From Phoronis australis (lineage: Eukaryota; Phoronida; Phoronidae), in the NCBI GenBank assembly GCA_002633005.1, contig NMRA01000776.1:122337-152571 (forward strand): a stretch of DNA of 30,235 nucleotides. The letters are read 5' to 3'. The notes beneath the pieces are model-generated. The model had not been told where the DNA came from. It worked only from the letters and a program-made list of their open reading frames with translations, and searched no databases. Below, in pieces: positions 1 through 12,800 of the stretch. How positions within the stretch are numbered: position 1 is the stretch's first letter; each line of letters starts with the position of its first letter. A program made the position numbers and the translations under genes.

Positions 1-217
1 CGGAGATGTACCTTAGGCGTGTCACGTAATTACGAAATAGTACTGAACTTTGGTTGAAAGTAAACCAGAGTATGTAGGGAGAGGTTACAAATATCGTGTG
101 ACTGTACCCTACTACAGTTTGTATTGTTTGTTTACGCGATTGTGAAGAGGTCCGGTTGTCTATTATCATCAATATAGATATGCATATCCTTATACCTACT
201 TAACTGCCTGCCTACGA

Positions 218-244
218 ACCTACCTACCTACCTACCTACCTACA
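218..244. repeat. (CTAC)n microsatellite
   Basis: About seven near-perfect CTAC units, followed by degenerate CATACATACAAACA and CACA-rich sequence to about 340. It abuts the C-rich inverted-repeat element starting at 346. Confidence 0.9.
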
Positions 245-345
245 TGCACCTACCTGCATACATACAAACATTCAAAAACTTGCAGACACAGACACACACG
301 CGCTCGTATGCATGCACACGTGCAGACGCACAAACACACCTTCCC

Positions 346-592
346 CATGCGCGCACCCACCGGGGGGGGGGGCTCGGGAGGGGGGGGGGGCTCATTTGGC
401 GAAGTGGGCAAAAAGGTCCGCTCCTGAGAGACAAAAAGTCCGGGAAAATGGGACAAAAGTCCACTAAATAGGCCCAAACACGCACTTCACAAGGGTATCC
501 CGTTTTTTTAGGCCGCCCGCTGTTTTGTTAGAAAAAGGTACACGACGTCAAGAATTCGAGCCCCCCCATATTGAAGGCTGGGTGCGCGCATG
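346..592 (-). mobile_element. C-rich MITE-like element, complete copy (247 bp)
   Basis: The left end is CATGCGCGCACCCACCG and the right end, reverse-complemented, is CATGCGCGCACCCAGCC: 15 of 17 bases match as terminal inverted repeats. Both sides carry TTCCC (341-345 and 593-597), consistent with a 5-bp target-site duplication. The interior holds two long G runs (from 362 and from about 380) and no credible coding sequence. The reverse complement aligns with the copy at 15673-15938 over most of its length, for example GCGGACCTTTTTGCCCACTT. The superfamily is not certain; 5-bp duplications occur in hAT5-type and Transib-type elements. Confidence 0.65.
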
Positions 593-678
593 TTCCCGAT
601 CCTGAACTCAGCGAGTTGTCCAAGGTTTTCTTTGACAGTGTTTGATCCAATCTTCTCTCCTGCTGGCTTCATAACCAG

Positions 679-858
679 AGATAACTGAACTTAACGTGCT
701 CATCTCCAGGGAAAATTTCGACGATGTCATTGCAAAACAAAGCATACCAGCGCTGACACTGAAGATTATTGATAATGCTGATGATACCACAATTTACTCG
801 ACCACCAACACGGTAGCAGCTGGGACAAAGGTGAAATTGCGTGTAACTTTTGATGACG
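679..858 (+). CDS. ZP gene exon 1 of window: linker and start of ZP-C
   Basis: The acceptor at 677-678 follows a strong pyrimidine tract (TTCTCTCCTGCTGGCTTC). The donor is GACG|GTAAGT at 859. The exon enters one base into a codon and leaves with one base of a Gly codon. Residues include ENFDDVIAKQSIPALTLKI and KVKLRVTFDDG, typical early ZP-C strands (IPALTLKI, then V.LRVTF). A second AG at 708-709 could also serve as acceptor and keeps the same frame, but its pyrimidine tract is poor. Confidence 0.8.
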
Positions 859-3800
859 GTAAGTGTTTTAAAAAAGTGTAAACACCCCGATTTCTGCGCA
901 TGAGGTGAATTTTTGATAAATACCTCGCACGACCATTGTTGTATGTTTTGTGATGGAAGGTGGGTGTATAGCCTCTTTAAGTGATCTGGTTTAGTGTTCC
1001 TGATAATGTGAGCATCAGCTATTTTTGTGAACATTAATGAAAAAAACTCGAAGCGATATATGCAATTTATGTCCTAGAGATTATGTTAACATAACTAGAT
1101 TTTCAATTTTATGCGCCTGCATACAGGTGCATCTTGCCGCCATTTCTGTCTGTTCGACTCTGCGTCCGTCCGTTCGTCCGTGCAGCGTGCGCATTTCTTT
1201 AAGAAGCAGTTTTATCAGGAATTGAACGGAACTAACCGTTTCCGACTAATTTATTTTTGTGTGTCTTTCCTTGATGAAACACTTACCAATTTTTCACAGA
1301 TGTAAGCGTACAACGCTCAACACTTTGGTTTCAAAAGAAAACTTAATCAAAAAGCACGCTATGGTGATTAAGGTTCCTAATATTTCATATCTTCTTTGTT
1401 AAAAACGTTTTAACTACATGTATCTGCTTTATGTCAATCCAACATTCATGTTACTCTGTACACTATAAGTATTTCTAATTCAACAAAATTATAGTAACGC
1501 GAAAGAGTTACTGTGTAGCCCTTTTTATCTAGTAAAAATCACAGGTGGCCTTTTCTTCTTATCTCGCGTTTGGCAGAATTCGGCTCTTTAAATATGTCGA
1601 TGGATGCATGGTCTGCATAAGACTGAGAAGGACGCCATTGTGAAATTTGTTTTCAAATTTCGAATAAGCGCCATTGTTGAGTTTTCGCCATACGCCAATG
1701 TTGAATTTCACCATACGCCAATGTTGAATGTTCACCATGCGGCAATAATTGCTTCTCAGGGGTAGATGCTTCTGTTTCAAAAACACGAACAAAGATATTA
1801 CTAGAATTAATTACGTCACGGGACATTATATACGACTGAAAAAAAAACGCCCGACTTACTGTGAACATTGAAACAGTGAATCACCATTCGGTACACTGTG
1901 GACGAAGAGAACCTATAGCTACCTAGAAAAGTGTCTATGGGCAACGGCAAGAGGGCAACAAAAACATTTCTGAATGAAAAATACCATTCTTAAAAAGAAA
2001 TTATTAAATGTTTTTTGCTATGTTAAATAAAATACTTAGCAATTTTCTACATTGTGGTAACCACATTTAACTAAATCCAGCAAGCTATAGAACACATGAT
2101 AGGTCAATGTGACTATTCCAAGAGGATTAAACCAGCCTTCTTTAAAAGGATACGAAACTCGGATTTGGCCTATTAACAGATACTAAGACCGACTTTAACA
2201 TCGACTTCTATGAAACAAAATAATGTTGTGTAAACCTTGACAAGCCTTAAAATTTTGGAGACAAGTATGAAAACTCCTTTCAAAGTCTGCTAAATGGGCA
2301 AGCGTGACCTACGCTTTTAATGAATTACATGTACACGGCAACTTTGGAAAAGACCATCCGCCAAGTATCGTAATATTCAATTTGTGAGATAGAGAGTATG
2401 AATTTTTAGTTGAGTCCTGCCTTTATAGTTCAATATTGTCGCCAATGATGCATTACCAGATGACAGAACGAGGATTGGTTGAAATCATCAAAACAGGGTT
2501 TAGTATCCTTTTAAGTTTCGAAGTGTTCTTAAACGAACAAACTTCAAAAGTTAACAGAAATGTAACAATTTGTACAATGAATTAAAATGTCATATACATA
2601 TATAATAATGATGACACTGACACGTTTTCATTAAAGTAAAAAATCAAAAGTGTGATACAAAGTATATCAATCACCAAGTCAATGTGATAACGACCATTTT
2701 TTGACTGAACAGTAGAATGTTTGATCCAAACTGCTAGGCTTTCCTCCCTGGATGGGTGGGCGCAGGTTGTCACTGAACGGTGCTAATAGCTGGCGGTGCG
2801 ACGATATACTGAAGAGTGGTTCACTTTATTTATGCAGACCGTATGTTCACAAGTTTACTCAAACAAAACGTTCGACGTAATGTCTGTTCTATGCTCCAGC
2901 CAGTGCTGCGAAGCCTTGACGTGTAATGAACTTCTGAGACACTTACATGTACATGTACAGTAACTGTTACACTAGTTGGTTCAGTAACCTGCTGTCTCTA
3001 TTTTCTGTAACTTGCACTTTAACTCAAATCAACTTCAATCAAAGTTTTCCTCAAATCGAACTCGACTTCTCAACTCAATGGTAACCCTAACTGACTCACA
3101 GTGAGCAGTGCCATGTTATCTATAGTCTTATACTGTTACGCACGCGCACTGTGGGATGAGCTTTCCGGGATACAGCCGTGTCGTTATCAGTTTGACAGCG
3201 AGAGCAAGGGGAGAAAGTTGGCAAACCAATGTCTATATACTCCAACTCTCTCACTGTGTGCATTCATTTGAAAAGCCCACGTAATCCAGCGATTATATTG
3301 TAAACAGCGCGCATGACGCTAACCGATATTTAAAAATACTATTTTCAAACGATGTTGAACAAACATCGTGAAGAAGATTTGTTTTGTACGAAATAGTATT
3401 TCCAAAAAATTGAACAGAGAAAAACAGTTGACTTTCGGACAAAATTGGACTTACGCTTTCACCTGATTACTCCTTTTTGTGACTGCAAGCTCTGACCCGC
3501 TTACTAAAAAGCTTTGTTTACCAACACAATAGTCTTACCGAACATGATGCTAGATCAGATCCTGATGTTGGAAATTTCTTGGTTTTAACAATCCAGGGGA
3601 ATGGTACGTAACGCACTGTACTGGCACTTTTCACCAGTAAACACTTTCTAGAACTTCACGGTTTTCTAAAAACCTCAGAATGTTCCAGACTACGGTTCTA
3701 TTTTTCTAATTACTGATGTGATGGAACATTCTTCTAGCGCGTCCTCCAATTTTCTCGTGTAAGCAAATTACGTCATCACTAGTCTGACCCTGTGGAACAT

Positions 3801-6800
3801 TCTCCTGGAGTGTTTTCTAGTATTCTATTGTAAACAAATTGCATCATAAGTTGCCTGACCCCATGGGACACGTCAATCAAGTGCTATCTGCTAGTAAACA
3901 AATAGGACAACAAAATAAAACACATAGAATCAAAACTAGGGCCAGCCTACTCCTGACACAGACTACTTTAAGTCACAAAACTTACTGTATTGAAACAACA
4001 GAAAGTAGCACAGTCATACTTAAGTTTGATAAATGGATGGTGATTCTTGCACTGTTTAAAATTTGTAACTGATAATATCAATAACAGTGCTAGAACGCTG
4101 ACGATTTCCGACTTTTCGTCATTCGGTACATTAATGAATTTCTGAACTTGTGGTTGGCTTGAGAATCAGGATACAGTGCCACCTCTAGCTAAATACATTT
4201 AAATTACGAAAGCGTAACGGTCTGCTGTTAACAGTACCGTGCAACGTAAAAATCCGAAGACTTTTCGAATATCAAGTGCAAGAAACTGTATGCATCTAGA
4301 TAAGAAAAATGAAGTTATACCCCTGGTATGGCCACAGGGTGAAATGACTTTTAATAAATTGCCGAATAGAATACATCTTCATATTCTTGACATGTTTCGG
4401 GGTGCACTCCTCATTCTCAAAGGTACAAGCACCATCACTGATGTAAAGGTATATACGTCTCAATTAAGTAAAAGACCATGCAGGTGTGAGACATGATAGA
4501 TCAATATGGCACAAAGGGTAAACAAGCCTAAAATAACCTCAAAGCAATATGAGACGAAGGTGGCACACTTGCACATTCAGGGATGGTTATAATTACCAAT
4601 GATTATACAGTACAAGGCCTTTTTAAGTTTTAGTCCATATGTAATCAGTCCTTCAATTACCAATAAGCTAAAATTATTTGACATTGAGTATTCTGAAATT
4701 CATTCTAGATGATCATGCAGATGTTTGTAGGTGTCAGAACTTCTGTTAGCCACATGCTCAGATAAACATGTACATATATTCACATGTCGACGCGTCTTCA
4801 CCAACGATAGCATGCCCCACAGCCTGCACAGCAGAATTCATACACGACATGAGAGCGTGTGAACAAATGTAAACTGTCTTTAGGCGAAAACAGACAAGTG
4901 ATCTTAAAGACAGCGTCCAGCTGCTAAAACACCTTTTTGACACCAGAAATGCATATATTGTTCATAAAAAATATTGTTTTTGCTTCTTACATACCACGGA
5001 AAGTAATTAATTGCGACGCAAATTACACCGTTCATAATTCGTAGCCCCTTCAAGCGCCACAGAAAAAAATCTCAACCAATCAGCGTAAAGTGGTTCATAT
5101 GACATCATCGTGGCCACCAATTTACTGGGGAGCCACACTGCGTAACAGCTGAGTGCCATTTCTTGGACGTTCTGTACTTGTCGATCTCTGTTAAAATGCC
5201 TCTTTGCGCGGTGTGCGGGTGTAGCAATGTCAGCGGCAATGGGATACATTTGCGCAACTTCCCCACCGATCACGTCGTGTGCCGTGCCTGGAATAGATCC
5301 GTATCCACGACAAGGCCTGGCGACAAACTTTCCCGATCGGCAAGATCTGGCATGCGTTCAGTAGATGCTAGGACCTACGCTAGGACCTAGCTAAAACCTA
5401 GCCAAAGTCATGTGCTCTCATTTAAAATGCACGGCGATATCTCACGTAATCTCGCGAAGTCTTGCTTTTTAGCGAGGTCCTAGCGTTACTGAACGGGAGT
5501 CTGATTTAGGCTTGGTGCAAAGCTGTATACGAAATCTACAGCTTCGCGTCGATGTGGGTAATAAGGACTAAATAAAATCTAACGCAGAAATAGTGTCATT
5601 AAAAGCTGCACCGCTCTTTAAGTAAACCAAATTATTTACCGGTGTTGGAAGAATTATCGTTCTAGGCCTACCGCTCATCTACTGCTAAAATTAAAGTGCG
5701 CTCTTGGGAGTCGGCGTTTGGCGATTACGTCACCTGACCTGAACAGTTTCTTTCTCCCCCCGGTTTATTCTTCTATCAACTGTTCTTTGCTGCCACGAGG
5801 TTGCTACTGTCACAACGAATTGTCGGAACTGGTCTCATTTCGTTACAAGTTGTTAGCATTTTAAGACCAACAAACCGAATTTAGAACAAACTTTACTGCT
5901 GCAAAGCTGTTATCATGTCCCAAAAGTAGTCGCAAAATTTTAGTGCGGCGCATGCGCGTTTCACGAGCGTTCTGTTTCAAAAAGACAACAGACTTTCTTT
6001 GTTAGAAAACTCAAAAGGCCGAGAGTAATGATAGAAAATGACGTTTATTAGATTGTTCTTTCCTTAAACGACTGGCACTGAACGGGCAAGGTGAGTGTCC
6101 GAATTGTCTCCCAGATTTTGCATGCACCCCGGTCGTCGGTCGTTGGCTCTGCGATATAAGTTTTACGACGAGTTGACTAACACAACTCATACCGGGTCTG
6201 TAGGTAGGCTTATGGAATTTCGTGATAGACTACAGTCTATGGTCTATGGTTTAACAGAGCTCAAGTCACAGTGTTACCTAGCTGTATTTTGGCGATAGCC
6301 TTCAAACAGCTAGCTGGTTGGCTACAAAAAACCTGCAGTGTGCACTTCGACGTTTCGTGTCACTGTTCCGGACCAGAGTATAGGGAATGCGGCCAAATCC
6401 GGAATATTCTGTCTGATTTGGGTCGTTCCCGTAGGCCTAACGGAATTCTGATACTGAATTTAAAACGTTCAATTAATTAAAAATTATGACTGGGTATGTT
6501 TTCATGCAATACATACTTTATTTCGTAGTTTTAATTTATTACAGACACGCACATTGTTGTGTTAAATTTTCAATTTTTTGTAGCTTGACCGATTACGGGT
6601 TGCAGCATTTCAAGGCGACTTATTTTGAAAATTGAGTTTCTAATATAAAATTTTCAATGAATTTGAATATAGTTGCATTGTACGAAAAGATCATGCTGAT
6701 ATGTGCTGTAAGCCTAATGTTTCTAAGTATTTTGCACCAAATTAAATGGCCTGTTGTCGCCTATACCCATACGGGACACACACTGGACAGCCGTCCGTAT

Positions 6801-9800
6801 TGGATTCGCGCAGCGTTCACACCTTCGGCTTCAAAAAGACATGAATGGAAAGTTACTAACATCAAAGTTTTTGTATCAAACAAATTACACTTTATAATAT
6901 ACATTGGGAAATTGCTGATAACAATTCAGACGAAGCGTTTTGTTTTTCCGGCTGTTTCGACGGCACCAGTCACACTCCCGGGGATTCCCATACGGGCCCG
7001 TATTAGAATGTGTGCTAAATAATTGAATAAAATTCTAAAGGTAGTGATTTTGATTAATTTTAATATTAACTGACATGAAATGAAAAATTAATGTGTTTCC
7101 TTGATTTTCCACGTATTTTGCACTAAATTAAAAAACGAGTCATCTCTGATTCCAATACTCTGGAGACACGGTAAAAGCCAAATTCGTTGTAACGATGATG
7201 TCATAGACTTCGATTAGTGCAAGCGCCATCTCAAGTTTTTTTGGCGCTAAATGGGGTTCGTGATGGAGCTACTGTATTGTCGAAGGCCTACTTAATTAAC
7301 GACTGGGGTATGTTATAACACATTATTTTGATGTTTTTTATCAATAAATGTATTTTAGATGTAAAAATAGTAATTTTGGCACCATACTTGGCCTTTAAAG
7401 CTAGTGAAAGCCAAACGAATTGTAAGATCAACACAACTTAACAAATTTGTGGATACGCTTCTGCGCAATTGCAGAGAACTGTCCTATGTACGGGAGACTG
7501 TAGTGTTTTATGGATAATTCACTCCTCCATTTTGTGTTGTGTCAAACCTGAAAGATAACCAGTATGTAGCTTATGAATCAGAGTTGTTGGAAACTGAAGT
7601 TTCTGTACTATTACAGACAAGTCCTTGACACAATTCTAAAACTCATTCTGAGTGCCACAAATCTTGTATGCCCTGTCTATCAGTCCCAGTTTGTAGCTGT
7701 AGACTGTAAAGCTGATAAAATTGATCAACAAACCAGTGTAAGTCTTTTTTCTATAAACATTTGTTAACAAATTATCACAATCTCTAGTAACCTGGACATT
7801 CAGAAATGAAATGGACAACTAGTATTCATGGACATTCAGAATGGAATGGACAACTGGTATTCATGGACATTCAGAATTGAATGGACAACTAGTATTCATG
7901 GACATTCAGAATGGAATGGACAACTAGTATTCATCGTTCATGGTGAAACTTATGTGATATGCCGCCTATTCACAAATTCAAAAAAATGCTGCTCACAAGT
8001 CGTATTGGTGAAAATACAGAATGTCATCGACATACCTCAGTGGCGGATATAGGATATCATTAGGGGAGGCAACATTTTGTCTCGTGGAATTGCGCAAAGC
8101 ACACGATTGCATGGGCGCACCCAGCCAAAAGTATGGAGGGGCTCGAATTTCTCAGGATCTGAACGACTAAAAAAAATCAAGAAACCGCGCCGGAGATCTG
8201 ACTCGGACACTGGCAATCGGGTCTGAGCCCCTTCCCCCCACACACACGCACATACAAACTATAACTACACACATTGTTAAATCGTGTTTCAGCCGCATGT
8301 TAATTACCGGGGTTGGTTATAAACTCAATATTTCCTCACGCTCTTGCTGTTTCATTTTTTTCGCCAGTCAAGAGGGGGGGGCGAACCCCCTGCCCCCCTT
8401 AAATCCGTCTATGTACCTACGTTAAAACATACGACCTTCAAGTGAAAGTTCTTGATTCTGTTGAATTCGCAATCGTTCATGGTGACCCATAAATAATTTG
8501 TCTAATAATGGGGCTAGAGGAGAATCCATTGCTATACCATCCGTTTGATGGCGACCTTTAAAACGAAAATGAGATTCATCGGTGGAACTTTCAGCAGTTG
8601 TCGGAGAACTTTTGCACCAAATTTAGAATTAGGGTTTTTCTCTGTGATATATTTCACATCCAATCATTTAGAGGTAAGCTACTAAACAAATTCGTAATTA
8701 CTAAGGACCTTGTAAACCCATGAGATAATGTGTTACCAGCGTTCTGAATGTGCTTCACGAATGTGAATTGAATGAGTCAAACAATCCATAATCAACATCT
8801 TGCATAGGAACTTTGAGAGTGCATAATCATACTGTCTCAATAGAGGACACTAAAGCAAGATCACGTGGGAAGTCTTTTTCTGGATATCGCCAGTGTATAC
8901 AAACGAGGCACGTGGTCATGTTTACTTCTGCTGTCTTGCGTTAGCGGAACGCGTCCCAGGAAGCAGAACGACAACATTTTCGGTTTGTTTGATTACAGAA
9001 AAGCTATCACCTCGTCTTGCAATACACAGTTTTGATGCATGTACATAAATATAACTGTTGAGTTGTAATCGCAATTCATATCATTTCAAAAAAGTATAGT
9101 CATGATGTCTATTAATTTATCCCATCTTGTAGCCGCAGGAACCTATGCTGGACTGGCAAAAATCGTTAATGCCTGGTACAAATCAGGTGCAACAAAGAGC
9201 CTTCAGGTGATTAAGACAGGGTAAGTCGTAAATTAAAATTATACAAAAACAAAGAATCAAGACCCGCCAACTTCTGCTTTTAGATGAAAGATCCTTTGTT
9301 TACCGGTAGTGTATTCTCATCTGCCTGTATAACATTGGTCAGACACCAAGTATAGGCTGATATCCCTAGATCCAGTAGACTCACGAGAACAGCTAGTGTG
9401 ATCACATATGGTTCGCTTTAAAAGCATGGAGATATCGCGTGATGATTTGTGTGTGGCCATGACTTGTGTTTTTGCTTCCATAACTTACGTCTATGGAATG
9501 AAGTTACAAAAAGTCACCTCCTGTATCCAACAAATCCAACCACATGGGACGCTACTTGAGACTGAGTGCACATCCGAATTCATTGGCAGTACATACCCTC
9601 CCGCAGGGGAATCCACCGACATGGACCTCAAAATCATACATACTCAGCAAATTACATCACACACTTAACACGCCGCTTGCTCTCATGTGCACCAGGAGGG
9701 AGACTGTGAACCAGTTTGAGTGGTATCACAACAAGCAAAGAAGCGTTTACTTTGCTTCTACAATGGTGTGCAGGCGTTGAGACTTTAGATGCGGTGCACA

Positions 9801-12800
9801 CGTTTTGCGCATGTCACACTCGTAAGCCTTCGTACTTCCCCAGAGAATATTGAACGGGCAATAAAGCCGCGGTTTCTTTCAAAACAACTTTTGTTTAGAT
9901 CACTTACTGTAAGAAAAGGACTTCATATTGTGCCTGACCCACATTGGAAAGGACGTCTAGGCAATGCGACAAACAGACAGATCGTTACTGCTTCAAATCA
10001 GGCCCATAAAGTGATTGGCACAGGGATTCAGTAGATTTCCGTCGCCAAGGCAGTTTGGTCACTGGGGATTCCAGTCATTGATTGAAGCCAATTTCAAAAT
10101 AAAATAGCAATGATATTTGAATTGACTCATTGTGTCCATTTTGACACACTATGTCATTTTTTCTTTCTTACGTAGGTCCATTTTCGCTCTTCCAATCCAT
10201 TTTCACTAGTTAAATCGGTACTATTAATTTAAGAAAAAATAATAATTTATATTTAGCTGATTGAAGAGAACGGCTATTGATACCGTCAATTCCCTCAATT
10301 ATGTTGAAATGCACAAAATAGCTCCCGGGTCTTGACCCGTCGTACGCATTTTTACCCACTGTGTCCATTCTGACTCATTATGTTAACTTTTGCCTGTTCA
10401 GTCTATCCTTGCCAATACTTTATTGTTAAAAATAATTTTTTATTTTCCACATCTATATTAAAACGTCTTCTCGTTTTTATTCTACGATATTTTTAAAACA
10501 GGAATAAGTTATTAAAAGTTGCATGCATCCATTATCTGTGCCAATAGATAGGATATGTTGTCAGTAAGGACAGCGGTTTAAAAAAACGAGTGTTCTAAAA
10601 AGCATCTCATCCACGAACTTATTATTCGCCCTCACTTGCTACGCTAGCAGTTCACGCTTGTTGTTAAGGCCCACGAAGGAGCGTAATTTTGAAAACATCT
10701 CTTTTCAGGGTTTTTAAAACTAAAATGGATTTAAATCAGTAATTTTTTTAAGAACATGTGATTTTAAGCTTAATCTTAGTTTCAAACTTTCGCTAAGGTT
10801 GCCCTAAACAAATGGAAAATCAAAGCAGAAATGAACCCAATAAGTTAAATATCTCAGTAAGGTATACATGTATTCCCGTATCAAGATGTTCATACATGTA
10901 CGTGTACCTGCAGAAAAAATGAGCTAACAGTTCTGCCATTTGGCAATATGTATTTCTACGCCTGTTCAAGGTATACATATTCACATGCACTTAGGAAGTT
11001 ATGGACGAGTTGCCCGCTTCTAAGTCTGATTGAATATCTGTGATTGACCAGTGGTACCTATGGCTCAGCAGAATAGGTGTCTTCATGTTTAACAAAGGTC
11101 CCGGGTTCGAGTTCCGGTCAGGGCAGAAATCTTTTTAGACTGATGTTCATTAGGTCACGTGATATGGTCCAAAGGTGGTGCGGAAACCAGAATTAAAAAT
11201 GTTTGAGAAATGTATGAATACGTGAATAAAATTGCCAATGTTTTAAAAAGGAGAAAATTTCAGTTCTAATTATGTCAATCACCAATTCGTAACATTACAA
11301 TGAACCTTGAACTGAGAGTGATGGATAAGGCATTCAGGGTTACTAGTCCTAGAGAAACGAAACCCAGCCCTTGATATTTTGTCACACAGTAAGTGTGTAG
11401 GGTGTAAGACTTTATATTCAGAATCAACTGATTTCAATGTGACTAATGAAGTTCGGATACATTACGCCTATTTTATCGCCTTCAGGACCATTAATGTCGA
11501 TGACAGAACACTTAACGACCGAGTGTTCGCATCACAATGCATCTCAAAAGCCAGCGACTGGACTCTTGTCCAAAATCGTGGAGTTCTCAGGATGACTGCC
11601 TGTTGCAGTAGGCAACAAGAAATGGATACTCTGTTGGTGATGTCACACCCACTGTTTCTGCGGTTTTGTTTGCATCAACGGGCTACTATAATAGGTCTCA
11701 TACATGTATTAAGTTTACTAGCATCAACTTTGGACTTAATGACTGATAAAATATTTGTTTTTGGTTTCATGGCCTCCGCTATCGATTGAAAACACTTTCG
11801 TCTTATTATTCAGCTGTACGACTGGTGAAGAAACATCTGCGAAAAACGCCGCTCAGCAAACAGGTGTGAAACCTTCAAACACTATTACCACCGACTCAAC
11901 TACATTGAAAATGGTCATGTTTGCCCCCCCATTGCCCGCAACTGTAACAGTGGAGGTAGAATTGGCGATATGTGTGACCGCAAATGACCCAACCTGCCAG
12001 CCAGTGCAGGTATGGACGGTTTTATTTACAGTTAAAACGCTGTCATTAACTTTACTCCATGTCAAAGACAGAGTTTATTTGATTCTGGTTTGCGTAATTC
12101 TGGTGTGGTTATACAGTATTTTTGCTGCGCGAGTCTTCATATCTTCTTAACCAGCTTCAGTGGCACAGCGTCGTGGCGATGGTCAGTGCTGGTGACGACC
12201 GTGGCGGGGGGGGGGCTGACGCTTGTCATTCTGAAGTTACGACCTCAGTAGGGACGTAGGAAGCGGGGGGGGGCGAGGGGGCACGGGCCCCAACAAAAAT
12301 TCAGGCCGTGGAAACCGACATACGTGTACGCGTGGGGCGGGGATAGTCGAGAAAAGAAAGACTGCTAAATACAGCAGGAGAGAAACTTGAAGAGAACATT
12401 TAACAACTCTGTGTCAGTGCATGGTTTACCTTTTGCGGCCTCCGGTTTCGCAGCACAGGTTGTAAAAACGCACTTGAAAACGTTCACGTAATGATTCATA
12501 CAGAATTTGTTAAATGCACGACACTTTTCATTGTCCAAACGTCAAACAATGTAACATTGGTCAAACGATTTGCAGTCTTTCCCGTCGGTTATCCATGCAT
12601 CTTCAAAATGGCGCCATTCAAGATCATTTTCTGCAATGCCACGCACGTAAAATCACCCGTCAAGAAATTGCGGAAAACACGTCAATTCGCTACGTGGAGC
12701 AAGATGTGCTGCGTTTGAAAGTATTAGAGTCCATTTTAATTGCTTTTGAGAAGCCTGTTTTGAATGAGCAGCAAACAGAGTCGCGCCGCACGTTACACTT

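Larger units (their letters stand above)
859..5000. other. Intron 1, left part: no genes seen
   Basis: AT-rich DNA with no exon, RNA gene or recognisable transposon protein on either strand. It contains the short tandem repeats listed separately (1633-1750 and 3722-3864) and a CATGTACATGTAC motif near 2945. Short open stretches here lack codon patterns or family motifs. Confidence 0.5.
7520..8720 (-). pseudogene. Penelope-like element reverse transcriptase, decayed fragment
   Basis: Reading leftwards from about 8720: remnants YITEKNPNSKFGAK (in shifted frames); ESHFRFKGRHQTDGIAMDSP followed by LAPLLDKLFMGHHE (about 8580-8465); RRYVDDIL, whose YVDD pair of aspartates is the catalytic RT motif (8037-8015, interrupted by a 376-bp insertion); and FLNVQVTRDCDN...VYRKKTYTGLLINF...YKLGLI..AYKIC (7806-7650). 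Known: this motif order and the DG-AMGSPL, RYVDD and FLDV-VTR...YRKPTFTG blocks are typical of Penelope-like retrotransposons. The copy has stops and frameshifts, an internal 35-bp tandem array and no GIY-YIG part attached, so it is non-functional. It lies antisense within intron 1 of the ZP gene. Confidence 0.85.

Noticed and set aside
218-244. CCTA repeat as an interstitial telomere
   Set aside because: The unit is CTAC/GTAG, not TTAGGG or a known telomere repeat; plain microsatellite.
240-485. Cysteine-rich minus-strand frame
   Set aside because: It is created by the CTAC/CACA microsatellite and the G-rich element; low complexity only.
710-858. Acceptor at 708-709 for the first ZP exon
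   Set aside because: It would keep the frame, but the pyrimidine tract before 678 is far stronger and the extra residues (ITELNVLIS) fit a beta strand. Kept as an alternative only.
5355-5495. Target-site duplication around the palindromic element
   Set aside because: Flanking bases for each plausible border were compared at 2-8 bp lengths and none matched.
7794-7934. CRISPR array
   Set aside because: Units are directly adjacent with no spacers, and the context is a eukaryotic retroelement.
9408-10034. Three overlapping open frames on the plus strand
   Set aside because: Overlapping frames with no shared homology signal, no motifs and no splice sites joining them in phase with the ZP gene.
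11058-11125. Intact tRNA gene
   Set aside because: The T arm is good but the acceptor stem and D arm cannot be formed, so it is annotated only as a tRNA-like repeat head.
11379-11789. Long open stretch (136 codons, plus) just before ZP exon 3
   Set aside because: It begins at a TTG, has no recognisable domain or splice support, and lies in a different reading relation from the ZP exon. Chance ORF in an intron.
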